Shown here: positions 9,777 to 16,762 of the stretch, piece by piece
Numbering within the stretch: position 1 is the first letter of the stretch
How the letters are laid out: the number at the start of each line of letters is the position of its first letter
Assembly (NCBI GenBank): GCA_030424715.1
Contig: JAUHWH010000009.1
Location: forward strand, 1 to 64,000
Direction of reading: 5' to 3'
DNA: 64,000 nt
DNA from: Bdellovibrionia bacterium
GTDB taxonomy: Bacteria; Bdellovibrionota; Bdellovibrionia; Bdellovibrionales; JAGQZY01
Translations under genes and position numbers: made by a program
The notes under the pieces: model-generated
What the model was told of the DNA's origin: nothing
What the model saw: only the letters and a program-made list of their open reading frames with translations
Database searches by the model: none

Positions 9777-11111
9777 TCAGCTCTGAAAGTTTCGTAAATT
9801 TTCTTTTAAATAGTTGTTTAATTGATCGATGGCCACCCGCTCTTGCTTCATGGAGTCGCGATGACGAACGGTGACAGCCTTGTCTTCAAGCGTTTCAAAA
9901 TCCACGGTCACGCAAAAAGGCGTGCCGATTTCATCTTGTCTGCGATAGCGCTTTCCGATGCTCTGGGATTCATCGTATTGAACTCGCAATGCTTTGTCTC
10001 TTAGGTCGTCGTCGATTTTGTAACAGACCTCTTGCAAGTCAGGCTTTTTGCTTAGAGGCAACACTGCCACTTGCACAGGGGCTAGCAAAGGTGAAAAGCC
10101 AAACACCACGCGCACGTCTTTTTTGCCTTCTTTCTCGGTATGCTCTTCGCGATAGGCATCACAAAGAACGGTCAAGGCCAGACGATCGCAGCCGATGGCC
10201 GTTTCGATAACGTAAGGGATGTATTTTTTGTTTTGGGCTTGATCGAAATACTCAAGAGACTTTCCGCTCAGGTTCTGATGCTGGGTAAGATCAAAATCAC
10301 CTCGATTGTGTATGCCTTCAAGTTCTTGCCAGCCTATGGGCAAATTGTATTCAAAGTCTCCGGCTTCCTTGGCGTAATGGGCCAACTCACCCTCACCATG
10401 GGGATGAAAGCGAATGTTATCCGTGTTTAACCCGATGTCTTTGTAAAACTGCAACCGAGTCTCTCGCCATTCTTCGTAGAACTTTGAGTCTTGCCCCGGC
10501 TCAACAAAATACTGCATCTCCATTTGCTCAAACTCGCGGGTTCGAAAAATAAAGTTTCCGGGAGTGATCTCATTTCGAAAAGACTTCCCGATTTGGGCGA
10601 TACCAAAAGGGACCTTCATGCGCTGGGTGCTTTGCACGTTCTCGAAATTAACAAAAATCCCTTGAGCGGTCTCGGGCCGCAAATAGACAACCGAGCCCTC
10701 GTCGGCCACCGGGCCCATATGGGTTTGAAACATGAGGTTGAAAGAGCGAGGCTCCGTTAAATTTTTAGATCCACACTTGGGACAAACCATTTCTTCGAGG
10801 TGATCGGCACGGTGGCGCGCCTTGCAGTCTTTACAGTCCACCATCGGGTCTGAAAAATTATCCACGTGTCCAGAGGCCTTCCAAACATTGGGATGCATTA
10901 AAATGGAAGCATCCAACCCCACCACATCACGACGACGGGTCATGGTTCTCCACCAGGCATTTTTGATGTTTCTTTTCAGCTCAACCCCGAGAGGGCCATA
11001 ATCCCAACAGGAGTTCAGCCCGCCATAGATCTCTGAACTTTGAAACACGAAACCCCGTCGCTTACACAGGGACACCAACGTCTGCATGCTGTCTAATCTT
11101 TTAATCTCCAA
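9777..11111 (-). CDS. glyS: Glycyl-tRNA synthetase (single-chain, homodimeric type)
   Basis: 444 residues, a class II synthetase of the eukaryote/Gram-positive-like alpha2 type rather than the E. coli alpha2beta2 type. Visible are [20 protein letters not shown] near the N-terminus, a four-cysteine zinc knuckle (CKDC and CPKC, about residues 92-118), motif 2 ([22 protein letters not shown]) and a C-terminal anticodon-binding domain. The start appears to be TTG 11111, because AAGGAG lies six bases upstream; the first in-frame ATG, eight codons later, lacks a site. It is the first gene of the glyS-ppdK-smc run, with a possible weak promoter (TTGACT, 17-base spacer) in the 136-base gap upstream. 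Confidence 0.95.
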   Translation of the reverse strand: MEIKRLDSMQTLVSLCKRRGFVFQSSEIYGGLNSCWDYGPLGVELKRNIKNAWWRTMTRRRDVVGLDASILMHPNVWKASGHVDNFSDPMVDCKDCKARHRADHLEEMVCPKCGSKNLTEPRSFNLMFQTHMGPVADEGSVVYLRPETAQGIFVNFENVQSTQRMKVPFGIAQIGKSFRNEITPGNFIFRTREFEQMEMQYFVEPGQDSKFYEEWRETRLQFYKDIGLNTDNIRFHPHGEGELAHYAKEAGDFEYNLPIGWQELEGIHNRGDFDLTQHQNLSGKSLEYFDQAQNKKYIPYVIETAIGCDRLALTVLCDAYREEHTEKEGKKDVRVVFGFSPLLAPVQVAVLPLSKKPDLQEVCYKIDDDLRDKALRVQYDESQSIGKRYRRQDEIGTPFCVTVDFETLEDKAVTVRHRDSMKQERVAIDQLNNYLKENLRNFQS

Positions 11112-11247
11112 AGAGGGCTCCTTGAGTCATGGAAAGTAGGGCTGCAGGAGTACCCGTGAGAGGCCTTTTAGTCAATAAAAGGTGTAGGAATTTCAGTGAA
11201 TTAAAGCTTTTGAAAGAGATGAAATTGAAGCCTGCTTAAACAGCAGC

Positions 11248-11601
11248 TTAACTGCCCTGGCCTTCTTTCTCGATAATGGCGGAATAGGCCATTTCCAGAA
11301 TTTCTTTGGATTCGTCGTCAATGCGCATTCTCGATTTTAGGTAAGCCATTTCTACATCGCTCATTGGAGCCCCGGCCGGAACACCGATAATATCAAAAGC
11401 ATCCCACATATAGCCGTTATGCATAAAATACACGTTCAACTCTTCTTCATCGTTGATATCAACATCGGTGACCGGTGTGAAGTTGGCCTTCTTCAAGTTG
11501 AGCTTCGCAGGCTTGAGCTTCTTATTTTTACCACTCAAAAAAAAGGCCACCAAGACAGTGACAATAATGGCATTAAAGATTAGGAACTTAACTGCGCTCA
11601 T
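11248..11601 (-). CDS. Small membrane protein with a J-domain-like tail
   Basis: 117 residues from ATG 11601; a longer frame would run over the mrp start and is not signal-like. Residues 5-23 (KFLIFNAIIVTVLVAFFLS) form one membrane helix, followed by a basic stretch. The C-terminal part, WDAFDIIGVPAGAPMSDVEMAYLKS and then EILEMAYSAI, resembles helices of DnaJ-type J-domains (compare YEVLGVPAGAS..EIKKAYR), but the HPD tripeptide that activates DnaK is absent. A J-like binding module at the inner membrane is inference. The gene is divergent from mrp, so the two share a short promoter region. No other family was recognised. Confidence 0.6.
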   Translation of the reverse strand: MSAVKFLIFNAIIVTVLVAFFLSGKNKKLKPAKLNLKKANFTPVTDVDINDEEELNVYFMHNGYMWDAFDIIGVPAGAPMSDVEMAYLKSRMRIDDESKEILEMAYSAIIEKEGQGS

Positions 11602-11666
11602 AAGAACAAGTGTCTCATGAGTCTGTAAAAAAGTAAGGTACTTAACGCTTTGTGTTGGAGGTCTCC

Positions 11667-12461
11667 ATGAGCAGCCCAAACCCCTTTGATCAGCAAAAAC
11701 CCATCCCTGGAGTTCACAAAATTATCGCGGTCAGCTCTGGTAAAGGTGGGGTTGGCAAAAGCACGGTGTCTTCAAATTTAGCGGTTTCCTTGGCCCAAGC
11801 GGGCAAAAGAGTGGGACTGCTCGATGCCGATATTTATGGCCCGAGCCAGCCTCGAATGATGGGGGCGCTCAATCAAAAACCAGAGATCACCAAAGATAAC
11901 AAGATCAAACCCATTGAACGCCATGGCATTAAAGTCATGAGCATGGGCTTTCTTGTGGATGAAGATATGGCGGTGGCTTGGCGCGGCCCCATGCTCTTTA
12001 AAGCTATGAACCAGTTGTTCTACGATGTGGAATGGGGTGAGCTTGACTACCTGCTCATCGACCTGCCTCCGGGTACCGGTGATGTGCAGCTCTCCATGGT
12101 GCAAAAGGTGCCCGTGGATGGGGCCATCACTGTGTGCACCCCTCAGAACATTGCGCTTGCGGATGTTAAAAAATCTCTCGACATGTTTCAGCGGGTCAAT
12201 GTGCCGCTATTGGGTGTCATCGAAAATATGGCCTACTTTATTAACCCGGCCAACCCCGACGAAAAGTTGCAGATCTTTCCGAAGGGAGATCTCTTAAGCT
12301 TTTTGGACTCAAAACAAATCACCCATATTGCAGAGATTCCGATGATGACTGAAATTGCTCTGGCGAGTGAAATGGGTATCCCCCACACAGCACAAAAAAG
12401 TGGTGACCCCGTCAGCGAAGCCTACAAGCTTGTTGCCGAAAAAATCATGCAGCAGGTTTAG
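11667..12461 (+). CDS. mrp: Mrp/NBP35-family P-loop ATPase (Fe-S carrier type)
   Basis: 264 residues from ATG 11667, which has GGAGG five bases upstream; GTG and TTG codons a few bases earlier are part of that site. It has the deviant Walker A SSGKGGVGKST near residue 26, the switch region LLDADIYGPSQPRMMG, the Walker B-like YLLIDLPPGTGD and the family motif GVIENMAYF. Mrp proteins bind and transfer iron-sulfur clusters in the cytoplasm. The protein lacks the N-terminal MIP18-like domain of longer Mrp proteins. The usual CxxC cluster-binding pair after the Asn-Met-Ala motif is not visible (it reads FINPANPDEK), so cluster chemistry is uncertain. Confidence 0.9.
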   Translation: MSSPNPFDQQKPIPGVHKIIAVSSGKGGVGKSTVSSNLAVSLAQAGKRVGLLDADIYGPSQPRMMGALNQKPEITKDNKIKPIERHGIKVMSMGFLVDEDMAVAWRGPMLFKAMNQLFYDVEWGELDYLLIDLPPGTGDVQLSMVQKVPVDGAITVCTPQNIALADVKKSLDMFQRVNVPLLGVIENMAYFINPANPDEKLQIFPKGDLLSFLDSKQITHIAEIPMMTEIALASEMGIPHTAQKSGDPVSEAYKLVAEKIMQQV

Positions 12462-12621
12462 CAAAACCGGCCACTCACCCTATTAACAGCGGCTTCTCCG
12501 ACCACTGGCTCCTGGGATTGAGTGGATAACCCAGCGTCTCGTTTTGAGAATCTTTTTTCATTTTTCATGACCGAAGATAAGACACTCGGAAACTAAAAAC
12601 TAGGTCCCACAAAAAAGCCTT

Positions 12622-12629
12622 GCTATACT
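12622..12629 (+). promoter_or_regulatory. Extended -10 promoter of the riboswitch RNA
   Basis: TGC-TATACT matches an extended -10 element (TGnTATAAT). It lies about 18-20 bases before the base of the c-di-GMP aptamer, so the transcript would start near 12636. No good -35 hexamer is present, as expected for extended -10 promoters. Confidence 0.55.
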
Positions 12630-12646
12630 GAACGTGTTCAAGAGAT

Positions 12647-12745
12647 CCTTTCTTTGCCAAAGGCAGTCCTGGGGAAACCCAGGGTTCGCAAAGCTAAAGG
12701 GACTAAGGCACTTGCTGCTATGTCAGCCAGCTACCAATGAAAGAG
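12647..12745 (+). promoter_or_regulatory. c-di-GMP-I (GEMM) riboswitch aptamer
   Basis: The sequence follows the GEMM-I pattern. A closing helix pairs CTTTC (12648-12652) with GAAAG (12739-12743). An inner arm CCTGGG-GAAA-CCCAGG carries a GNRA tetraloop. The conserved CGCAAAGCTA leads into GGGACTAAGG, and a second arm contains GCTATGTCAGC, the usual tetraloop-receptor arm. This class binds cyclic di-GMP. In Bdellovibrio such RNAs are known to be very abundant in attack-phase cells, although no expression can be read from sequence. Downstream come a strong ribosome binding site (AAGGAGG, 12765-12771), a tiny ORF and an intrinsic terminator. Short GGTA/TACC segments between aptamer and SD could form the switch, but the expression platform is not resolved. 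Confidence 0.9.
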
Positions 12746-12776
12746 ACCTTTTTTGGTAACCGGTAAGGAGGACATC

Positions 12777-12845
12777 ATGGACACAATGCCCATTTTTAGC
12801 CCGCCTACCCCCCCCCCCAAGGCGGGCTTCTTTTTTTTCTTTTAA
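12777..12845 (+). CDS. 22-residue leader peptide overlapping the terminator
   Basis: ATG 12777 sits five bases after a near-perfect AAGGAGG, a much better site than most genes here have. The peptide is MDTMPIFSPPTPPPKAGFFFFF. Its codons run through the whole terminator stem, the poly-C loop and the U-tract, stopping at TAA 12843-12845. It contains a Pro-Pro-Thr-Pro-Pro-Pro run of the type that slows ribosomes without EF-P. Translation would place ribosomes over the hairpin and could prevent termination, linking the riboswitch to the gene at 12870. This is inference. The peptide could instead be a chance product of the low-complexity sequence. Confidence 0.5.
   Translation: MDTMPIFSPPTPPPKAGFFFFF
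12798..12838 (+). terminator. Strong intrinsic terminator of the riboswitch RNA
   Basis: AGCCCGCCT (12798-12806) pairs with AGGCGGGCT (12820-12828) around a loop containing eleven C residues, followed by a U-rich tract from 12828. The RNA ended here would be about 200 nt. The terminator lies wholly inside the leader ORF. Confidence 0.9.
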
Positions 12846-12869
12846 GAAGCCGCAGGATTTAGTGCCGTC

Positions 12870-13253
12870 ATGTCGATTGTCGTTAAACTATTAATGAGCT
12901 TGTTACTGGCTCATGCCACCCCAGAGGGTGTGCCAGAGTCAAAGCCGACTTCATTTGTCCCTTTTTTTCAGAACCTACAGAGTTTGAAGCCAGAAAAGTC
13001 CCAGAGTTACCTCGCAAAACTGGGCAAAGCTTTTAAAGAATCCCAAGAGCCCGAGCTTCTTAGTATTTTACAAACATCCTTCCCAAACCAAAAGGGGTTA
13101 CCAACGGGCCCCTTTAACGAACCTGTTTTTCAGCGAATCTCATGGAACACCTTTGCCTTAAAGGTCACTCTTTATTGCAACAAAAAGCCTTCAAAAACCT
13201 GCCTAAAGATTTTCGAGATCCATAATGAGACTCTGCAGGGTCAAAATCCGTAA
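12870..13253 (+). CDS. Small exported protein downstream of the riboswitch
   Basis: 127 residues. The N-terminus MSIVVKLLMSLLLAHA is a likely signal peptide, cleaved before TPEG. The rest is a helical, Lys/Ser-rich region followed by a short stretch with two cysteines (YCNKKPSKTC) that could form a disulfide. No family was recognised. It begins 24 bases after the leader ORF stop, beyond the terminator, so its expression may depend on read-through from the c-di-GMP riboswitch transcript. Its own ribosome binding site is weak (AGGA, 13 bases from ATG). It converges with the PHP gene, only seven bases away at the 3' ends. Confidence 0.6.
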   Translation: MSIVVKLLMSLLLAHATPEGVPESKPTSFVPFFQNLQSLKPEKSQSYLAKLGKAFKESQEPELLSILQTSFPNQKGLPTGPFNEPVFQRISWNTFALKVTLYCNKKPSKTCLKIFEIHNETLQGQNP

Positions 13254-13260
13254 TCTCCGA

Positions 13261-14028
13261 TCAGCCACCAAGTGACGAACCCAACAAGTCTGGCATAAGC
13301 CATGATGCCTTTTTGTGCTTTTGGTCGGCCTGCCAAGGAAATGGGTTTTCGTAATATGTAAAATCAAGCTCTTGCTTTTTAATCCCGGAGAACACATTTT
13401 GTAGGGTGCGCGGTCCATCAAGAACCGTTTTCCAAGAACTCATCTGCCTCGGCTGGTGAAGGTCTGAATTGGCGATCATCGGAAGCCCACTTTCAAAAAC
13501 TTCTGTAAAAAGATGGGCGCCACTGGCAACCTCCCAGGCATCGAACTGAGTCGACAACTCATCACGGTGATCCCACAAATGATAGGTTTGTGGCTCCATC
13601 TTTCTTGTCGATACTGGATGGGCGGCAATCACCAATCCCTGTTGCCCGTGAACCTCATCCACAATTCTGCTGATCGACAAATCCGGGTCAATAAAACTAT
13701 GGATTCCGAGCCCTAAGATATGGGCCGAATCCCTATGGGAGAATGAGTTCTTGGTAAACTCCACGCCAGGAATAACAATCATATTGTAACGCCTGAGAGC
13801 TCGCTCCGCCTGCGTTCGGATCTCTTTGATATACCTATTGAAATTGTTCTTCAGTAAGGTTTTTTGCAAAACTCTGGCTGATTGTCCTAAAAAAGTGCGT
13901 GTCTCACACAGATGATCGGTGATCGCGATGGCTCCAAACCCCCTGGCGCCATAAAAATCCACAAGTTCAGCCACAGAGAGTTTGCCGTCGCTGTAACAAC
14001 TATGGATGTGAAAGTCGCAAAGAAACAT
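13261..14028 (-). CDS. PHP-domain metal-dependent phosphoesterase
   Basis: 255 residues. The PHP metal-binding signature DFHIHSCYSDG is at residues 5-15, followed by ITDH (about residues 37-40), a glutamate in VIPGVEFT, histidines in LGLGIH and VIAAHP, and NSDLH near the C-terminus. All expected metal ligands for a trinuclear site are present. Members hydrolyse phosphoesters of nucleotides, histidinol phosphate or oligonucleotides; the substrate cannot be read here. The start has AGAGGGGG upstream. It follows the GT4 glycosyltransferase with a nine-base gap, so the two are probably cotranscribed. Confidence 0.85.
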   Translation of the reverse strand: MFLCDFHIHSCYSDGKLSVAELVDFYGARGFGAIAITDHLCETRTFLGQSARVLQKTLLKNNFNRYIKEIRTQAERALRRYNMIVIPGVEFTKNSFSHRDSAHILGLGIHSFIDPDLSISRIVDEVHGQQGLVIAAHPVSTRKMEPQTYHLWDHRDELSTQFDAWEVASGAHLFTEVFESGLPMIANSDLHQPRQMSSWKTVLDGPRTLQNVFSGIKKQELDFTYYENPFPWQADQKHKKASWLMPDLLGSSLGG

Positions 14029-14037
14029 TTTCCCCCT

Positions 14038-15033
14038 CTATTGAGCCAACAACAAATTGTTAAAAAACTGTTGAGTGCATTTTGCCCACGAAAATTCCAG
14101 GGCATAATTGCGGCATTTCTTTCTGGATTTGCGAAGGGCCATCATGGTCGCCGTCTTCAAGTCTTTATCGAGGCAACCCACCTCAGAACTCTTCACCACA
14201 TCGATGGGGCCTTCTACGGGGTAGGCCGCCACTGGTGTGCCGCAAGCCAAAGCCTCGAGCATCACCAGACCGAACGTGTCGGTGCGACTGGGAAACACAA
14301 AGGCATCTGCCATTGAATAGTACTGAATCAGCTCAGCACCGAACTTTGCCCCTGCAAACAAGACGTCGGGGTATTTGTGCTTGAGGTATGCCAACTGAGG
14401 TCCATCCCCCACCACAATCTTTACGGCGTCGATATCCATCGTCAGAAAAGCCTCTAAGTTTTTTTCAACGGCCACTCGCCCGACGTAAAGGAGCTTTGGT
14501 TTGCAACCAATGACCGTGCGACTCTGGGGACGAAACAAGTCGGTGTCCACCCCACGAGACCATTTGATAAGATTGTTAAAGCCGGCGGATGCCAATTTCT
14601 TTTCCATAGAAAGAGTGGTCACCATCACCTTTCGCGCCAATGAATGAAACCTTCGCAACACGTTGTAGGTCAACCGGCGAGGGAAGCCGGTTCGAGCGTA
14701 AATGTATTCTGGAAACTGGGTGTGAAAAGAGGTGGTAAATCGCAGGTCATTCTTTTTACAAAATCGGCGCGCCGACCACCCCAACGGCCCCTCAGTAGCG
14801 ATATGAATCACATCGGGTTGAAATTTCTCAAAAGCCCCTTTCACCAATCGCTGGGGTGATAACACCAGAGAAATCTCACTGTAAGTCGGACAAGGTATAG
14901 ACTTGCTACCCAGAGGGGTTACCATCTCCACATCATGCCCCATGGTGATCAGTTGTTTACCAGTGGATTCTAAGGTGCGAACCACACCGTTGACTTGCGG
15001 CTTCCATGCATCGGTCACGATCATAATCTTCAT
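14038..15033 (-). CDS. GT4-family glycosyltransferase
   Basis: 331 residues from ATG 15033, with AAGGAG six bases upstream; a TTG one codon earlier is not needed. The N-terminal Rossmann half begins MKIMIVTDAWKPQVNGVVRTLEST, typical of GT4 enzymes related to mannosyl/glucosyl diacylglycerol transferases. The C-terminal half has LLYVGRVAVEKNLEAFL and the nucleotide-sugar site FVFPSRTDTFGLVMLEALACGTPV with its E-x7-E-like pattern. It probably transfers a sugar from a nucleotide donor to a lipid at the inner face of the membrane. Donor and acceptor are unknown. The PHP gene follows immediately. Confidence 0.88.
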   Translation of the reverse strand: MKIMIVTDAWKPQVNGVVRTLESTGKQLITMGHDVEMVTPLGSKSIPCPTYSEISLVLSPQRLVKGAFEKFQPDVIHIATEGPLGWSARRFCKKNDLRFTTSFHTQFPEYIYARTGFPRRLTYNVLRRFHSLARKVMVTTLSMEKKLASAGFNNLIKWSRGVDTDLFRPQSRTVIGCKPKLLYVGRVAVEKNLEAFLTMDIDAVKIVVGDGPQLAYLKHKYPDVLFAGAKFGAELIQYYSMADAFVFPSRTDTFGLVMLEALACGTPVAAYPVEGPIDVVKSSEVGCLDKDLKTATMMALRKSRKKCRNYALEFSWAKCTQQFFNNLLLAQ

Positions 15034-15196
15034 CAATCACTCCTTGATTGAATTTAATGCTAACACTGCAGTGTCAGTATTAAATTCCCCAGAGATTTTG
15101 AATCGGTTAACGGTGAGTCAGGATTTCGTTGCAAGAGCCTATCTCCCCGACCAAAGTGACGCAGAGGCGACAACCAGCAAAGAGGGAAACTCACTT

Positions 15197-16534
15197 TTAT
15201 TTTGCGGCGGGAATGATTAGGACTTTTCCTATATTCAAAAGGCTTCGGCGCCCGAGCTGATTACGACTTTTTATTTTTGATAGGCTTACATTGAACCGCT
15301 TGGCGATGGTGTATAAGTTGTCACCTTCGCGCACCACGTATGATTTTTCACCATTTTTTAGGTCGCTAACTTGCGCTTGCTGTCTTTTCTGAGAAGAACG
15401 CCCCCCAGGGATTATGATTTTTTTACCTGGGTATAGGACCGAGCGGCGCCTCAAATTGTTCGCAGATCGCAGACTTCGAATACTGGTATTGAAACGTCGA
15501 GCGATGTGACTAAGAGTATCGCCGCGACGGATGCGGTAGGTTCTATCAGCACCCGAAGCCATATTTAAGGTGACCTTACTTAAGCTCTTACCTAAAGCCA
15601 CTTCCACTTTACTGTCCACAATATGGGAGGGCACCCGCATTTTGACCACTTGCTTACGCTTTGGAATGATCCCACGCTTGAAAGAGGGGTTAAGGTCACG
15701 CAGGACTTCGTATGAGACTCCGAGGTGCTTCGCCATCGTGCGTAGGTTCACGCCTTTGTTGTTGAGTTCGACCTCTTTAAAATCCAGAGGGGCTCGCCAG
15801 TCAATATTTTCAAAGCCATATTTCTGAGGATGCTTGGCAATTAATCGAGCTGCCAAAAACTTTGGTACATAGTTGATGGTCTCGCGCGGAAGGTGCTTGT
15901 TCGCTGCGAGCTCCCAGAAACTCCGAGTGTAATGCTTCATGACCATGCGTTTGATTCTATTTTCACCAACGTTGTACGAGGCGATGGCCAGATACCAGGA
16001 ACCAAACAAGTTATAGAGAGCCTTAAGGTACTTCGCCGCCGCCTCGGTGGAAGCTTCGAAATCTCTCCTCTCATCAATGTAGTAATTCTGCTCAAGCCCG
16101 TAGCGCCTGCCAGTCCCACGGATAAATTGCCAGTACCCCACCGCTTGCGCACTGGAATGGGCTTTTGAATTGAAACCAGATTCGATGAGCGCGATGTAAA
16201 CCAAATCTTCTGGTAAGCCATGAGATTTTAATATTTCTTTCATCCGCGCCAAATAACGCGACGAACGAGATAAATATCTTTGCATATTCGGACGGCCGCG
16301 ACCTTGAAAATACTCGATCCACATCGTGACTCGGTCGTTCATATCCTCCGGCAAATTGAGCATGTCAGATTCGTTATCATTGAGATCGGTACCCTTGACC
16401 GGCACCGCCCCCTGCTGCATCTGAGCCATCGCCGGCGACCCCGGGGCCATCGGCAAGACCACACCCTGATTTTTCGACTTGGACGAGCACCCAAGCATCA
16501 CGACGCAAAAGCATACAGAAAAAAGCAATTTCAT
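15197..16534 (-). CDS. MltD-like lytic transglycosylase lipoprotein with LysM domains
   Basis: 445 residues from ATG 16534, with GGGAGG upstream; 16 residues before it in the open frame are not signal-like. MKLLFSVCFCVVMLGCSS is a lipoprotein signal with lipobox MLGC. The SLT catalytic domain contains YIALIESGFNSKAHSSAQAVG, in which the Glu of IESGF is the catalytic acid, and AIASYNVGENRIKR. Two clear LysM modules (YRIRRGDTLSHIARRFN and YVVREGDNLYTIAKRFN) close the protein, and a weaker one lies before them. It would cleave glycan strands of peptidoglycan in the periplasm, forming 1,6-anhydroMurNAc ends. In a predator-type organism, a role in prey or self wall remodelling is inference. Confidence 0.93.
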   Translation of the reverse strand: MKLLFSVCFCVVMLGCSSKSKNQGVVLPMAPGSPAMAQMQQGAVPVKGTDLNDNESDMLNLPEDMNDRVTMWIEYFQGRGRPNMQRYLSRSSRYLARMKEILKSHGLPEDLVYIALIESGFNSKAHSSAQAVGYWQFIRGTGRRYGLEQNYYIDERRDFEASTEAAAKYLKALYNLFGSWYLAIASYNVGENRIKRMVMKHYTRSFWELAANKHLPRETINYVPKFLAARLIAKHPQKYGFENIDWRAPLDFKEVELNNKGVNLRTMAKHLGVSYEVLRDLNPSFKRGIIPKRKQVVKMRVPSHIVDSKVEVALGKSLSKVTLNMASGADRTYRIRRGDTLSHIARRFNTSIRSLRSANNLRRRSVLYPGKKIIIPGGRSSQKRQQAQVSDLKNGEKSYVVREGDNLYTIAKRFNVSLSKIKSRNQLGRRSLLNIGKVLIIPAAK

Positions 16535-16762
16535 CGGGGCCTCCCAAAGGTCCACTTTAACCAAAATCCAGTGACGCCGCAAACCAAATCAGGGGGCGGC
16601 AAAGCACAAGCCCAATAGGACTGAGGACGGACGCCTTAAGAAGGCCGATCGCGCCAGTTGGTCAGAAAGAAGCCCTAAAATGCATCAAATAAGGAATAAA
16701 GGACCAGCCCTCATAGACCGCACAAGAGAGGCCAACAAATGTCTGCCTACTAAATAAGAAGC

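Noticed and set aside
7880-10760. Plus-strand open frames opposite ppdK and glyS
   Set aside because: Antisense shadows of strongly conserved genes with no family features.
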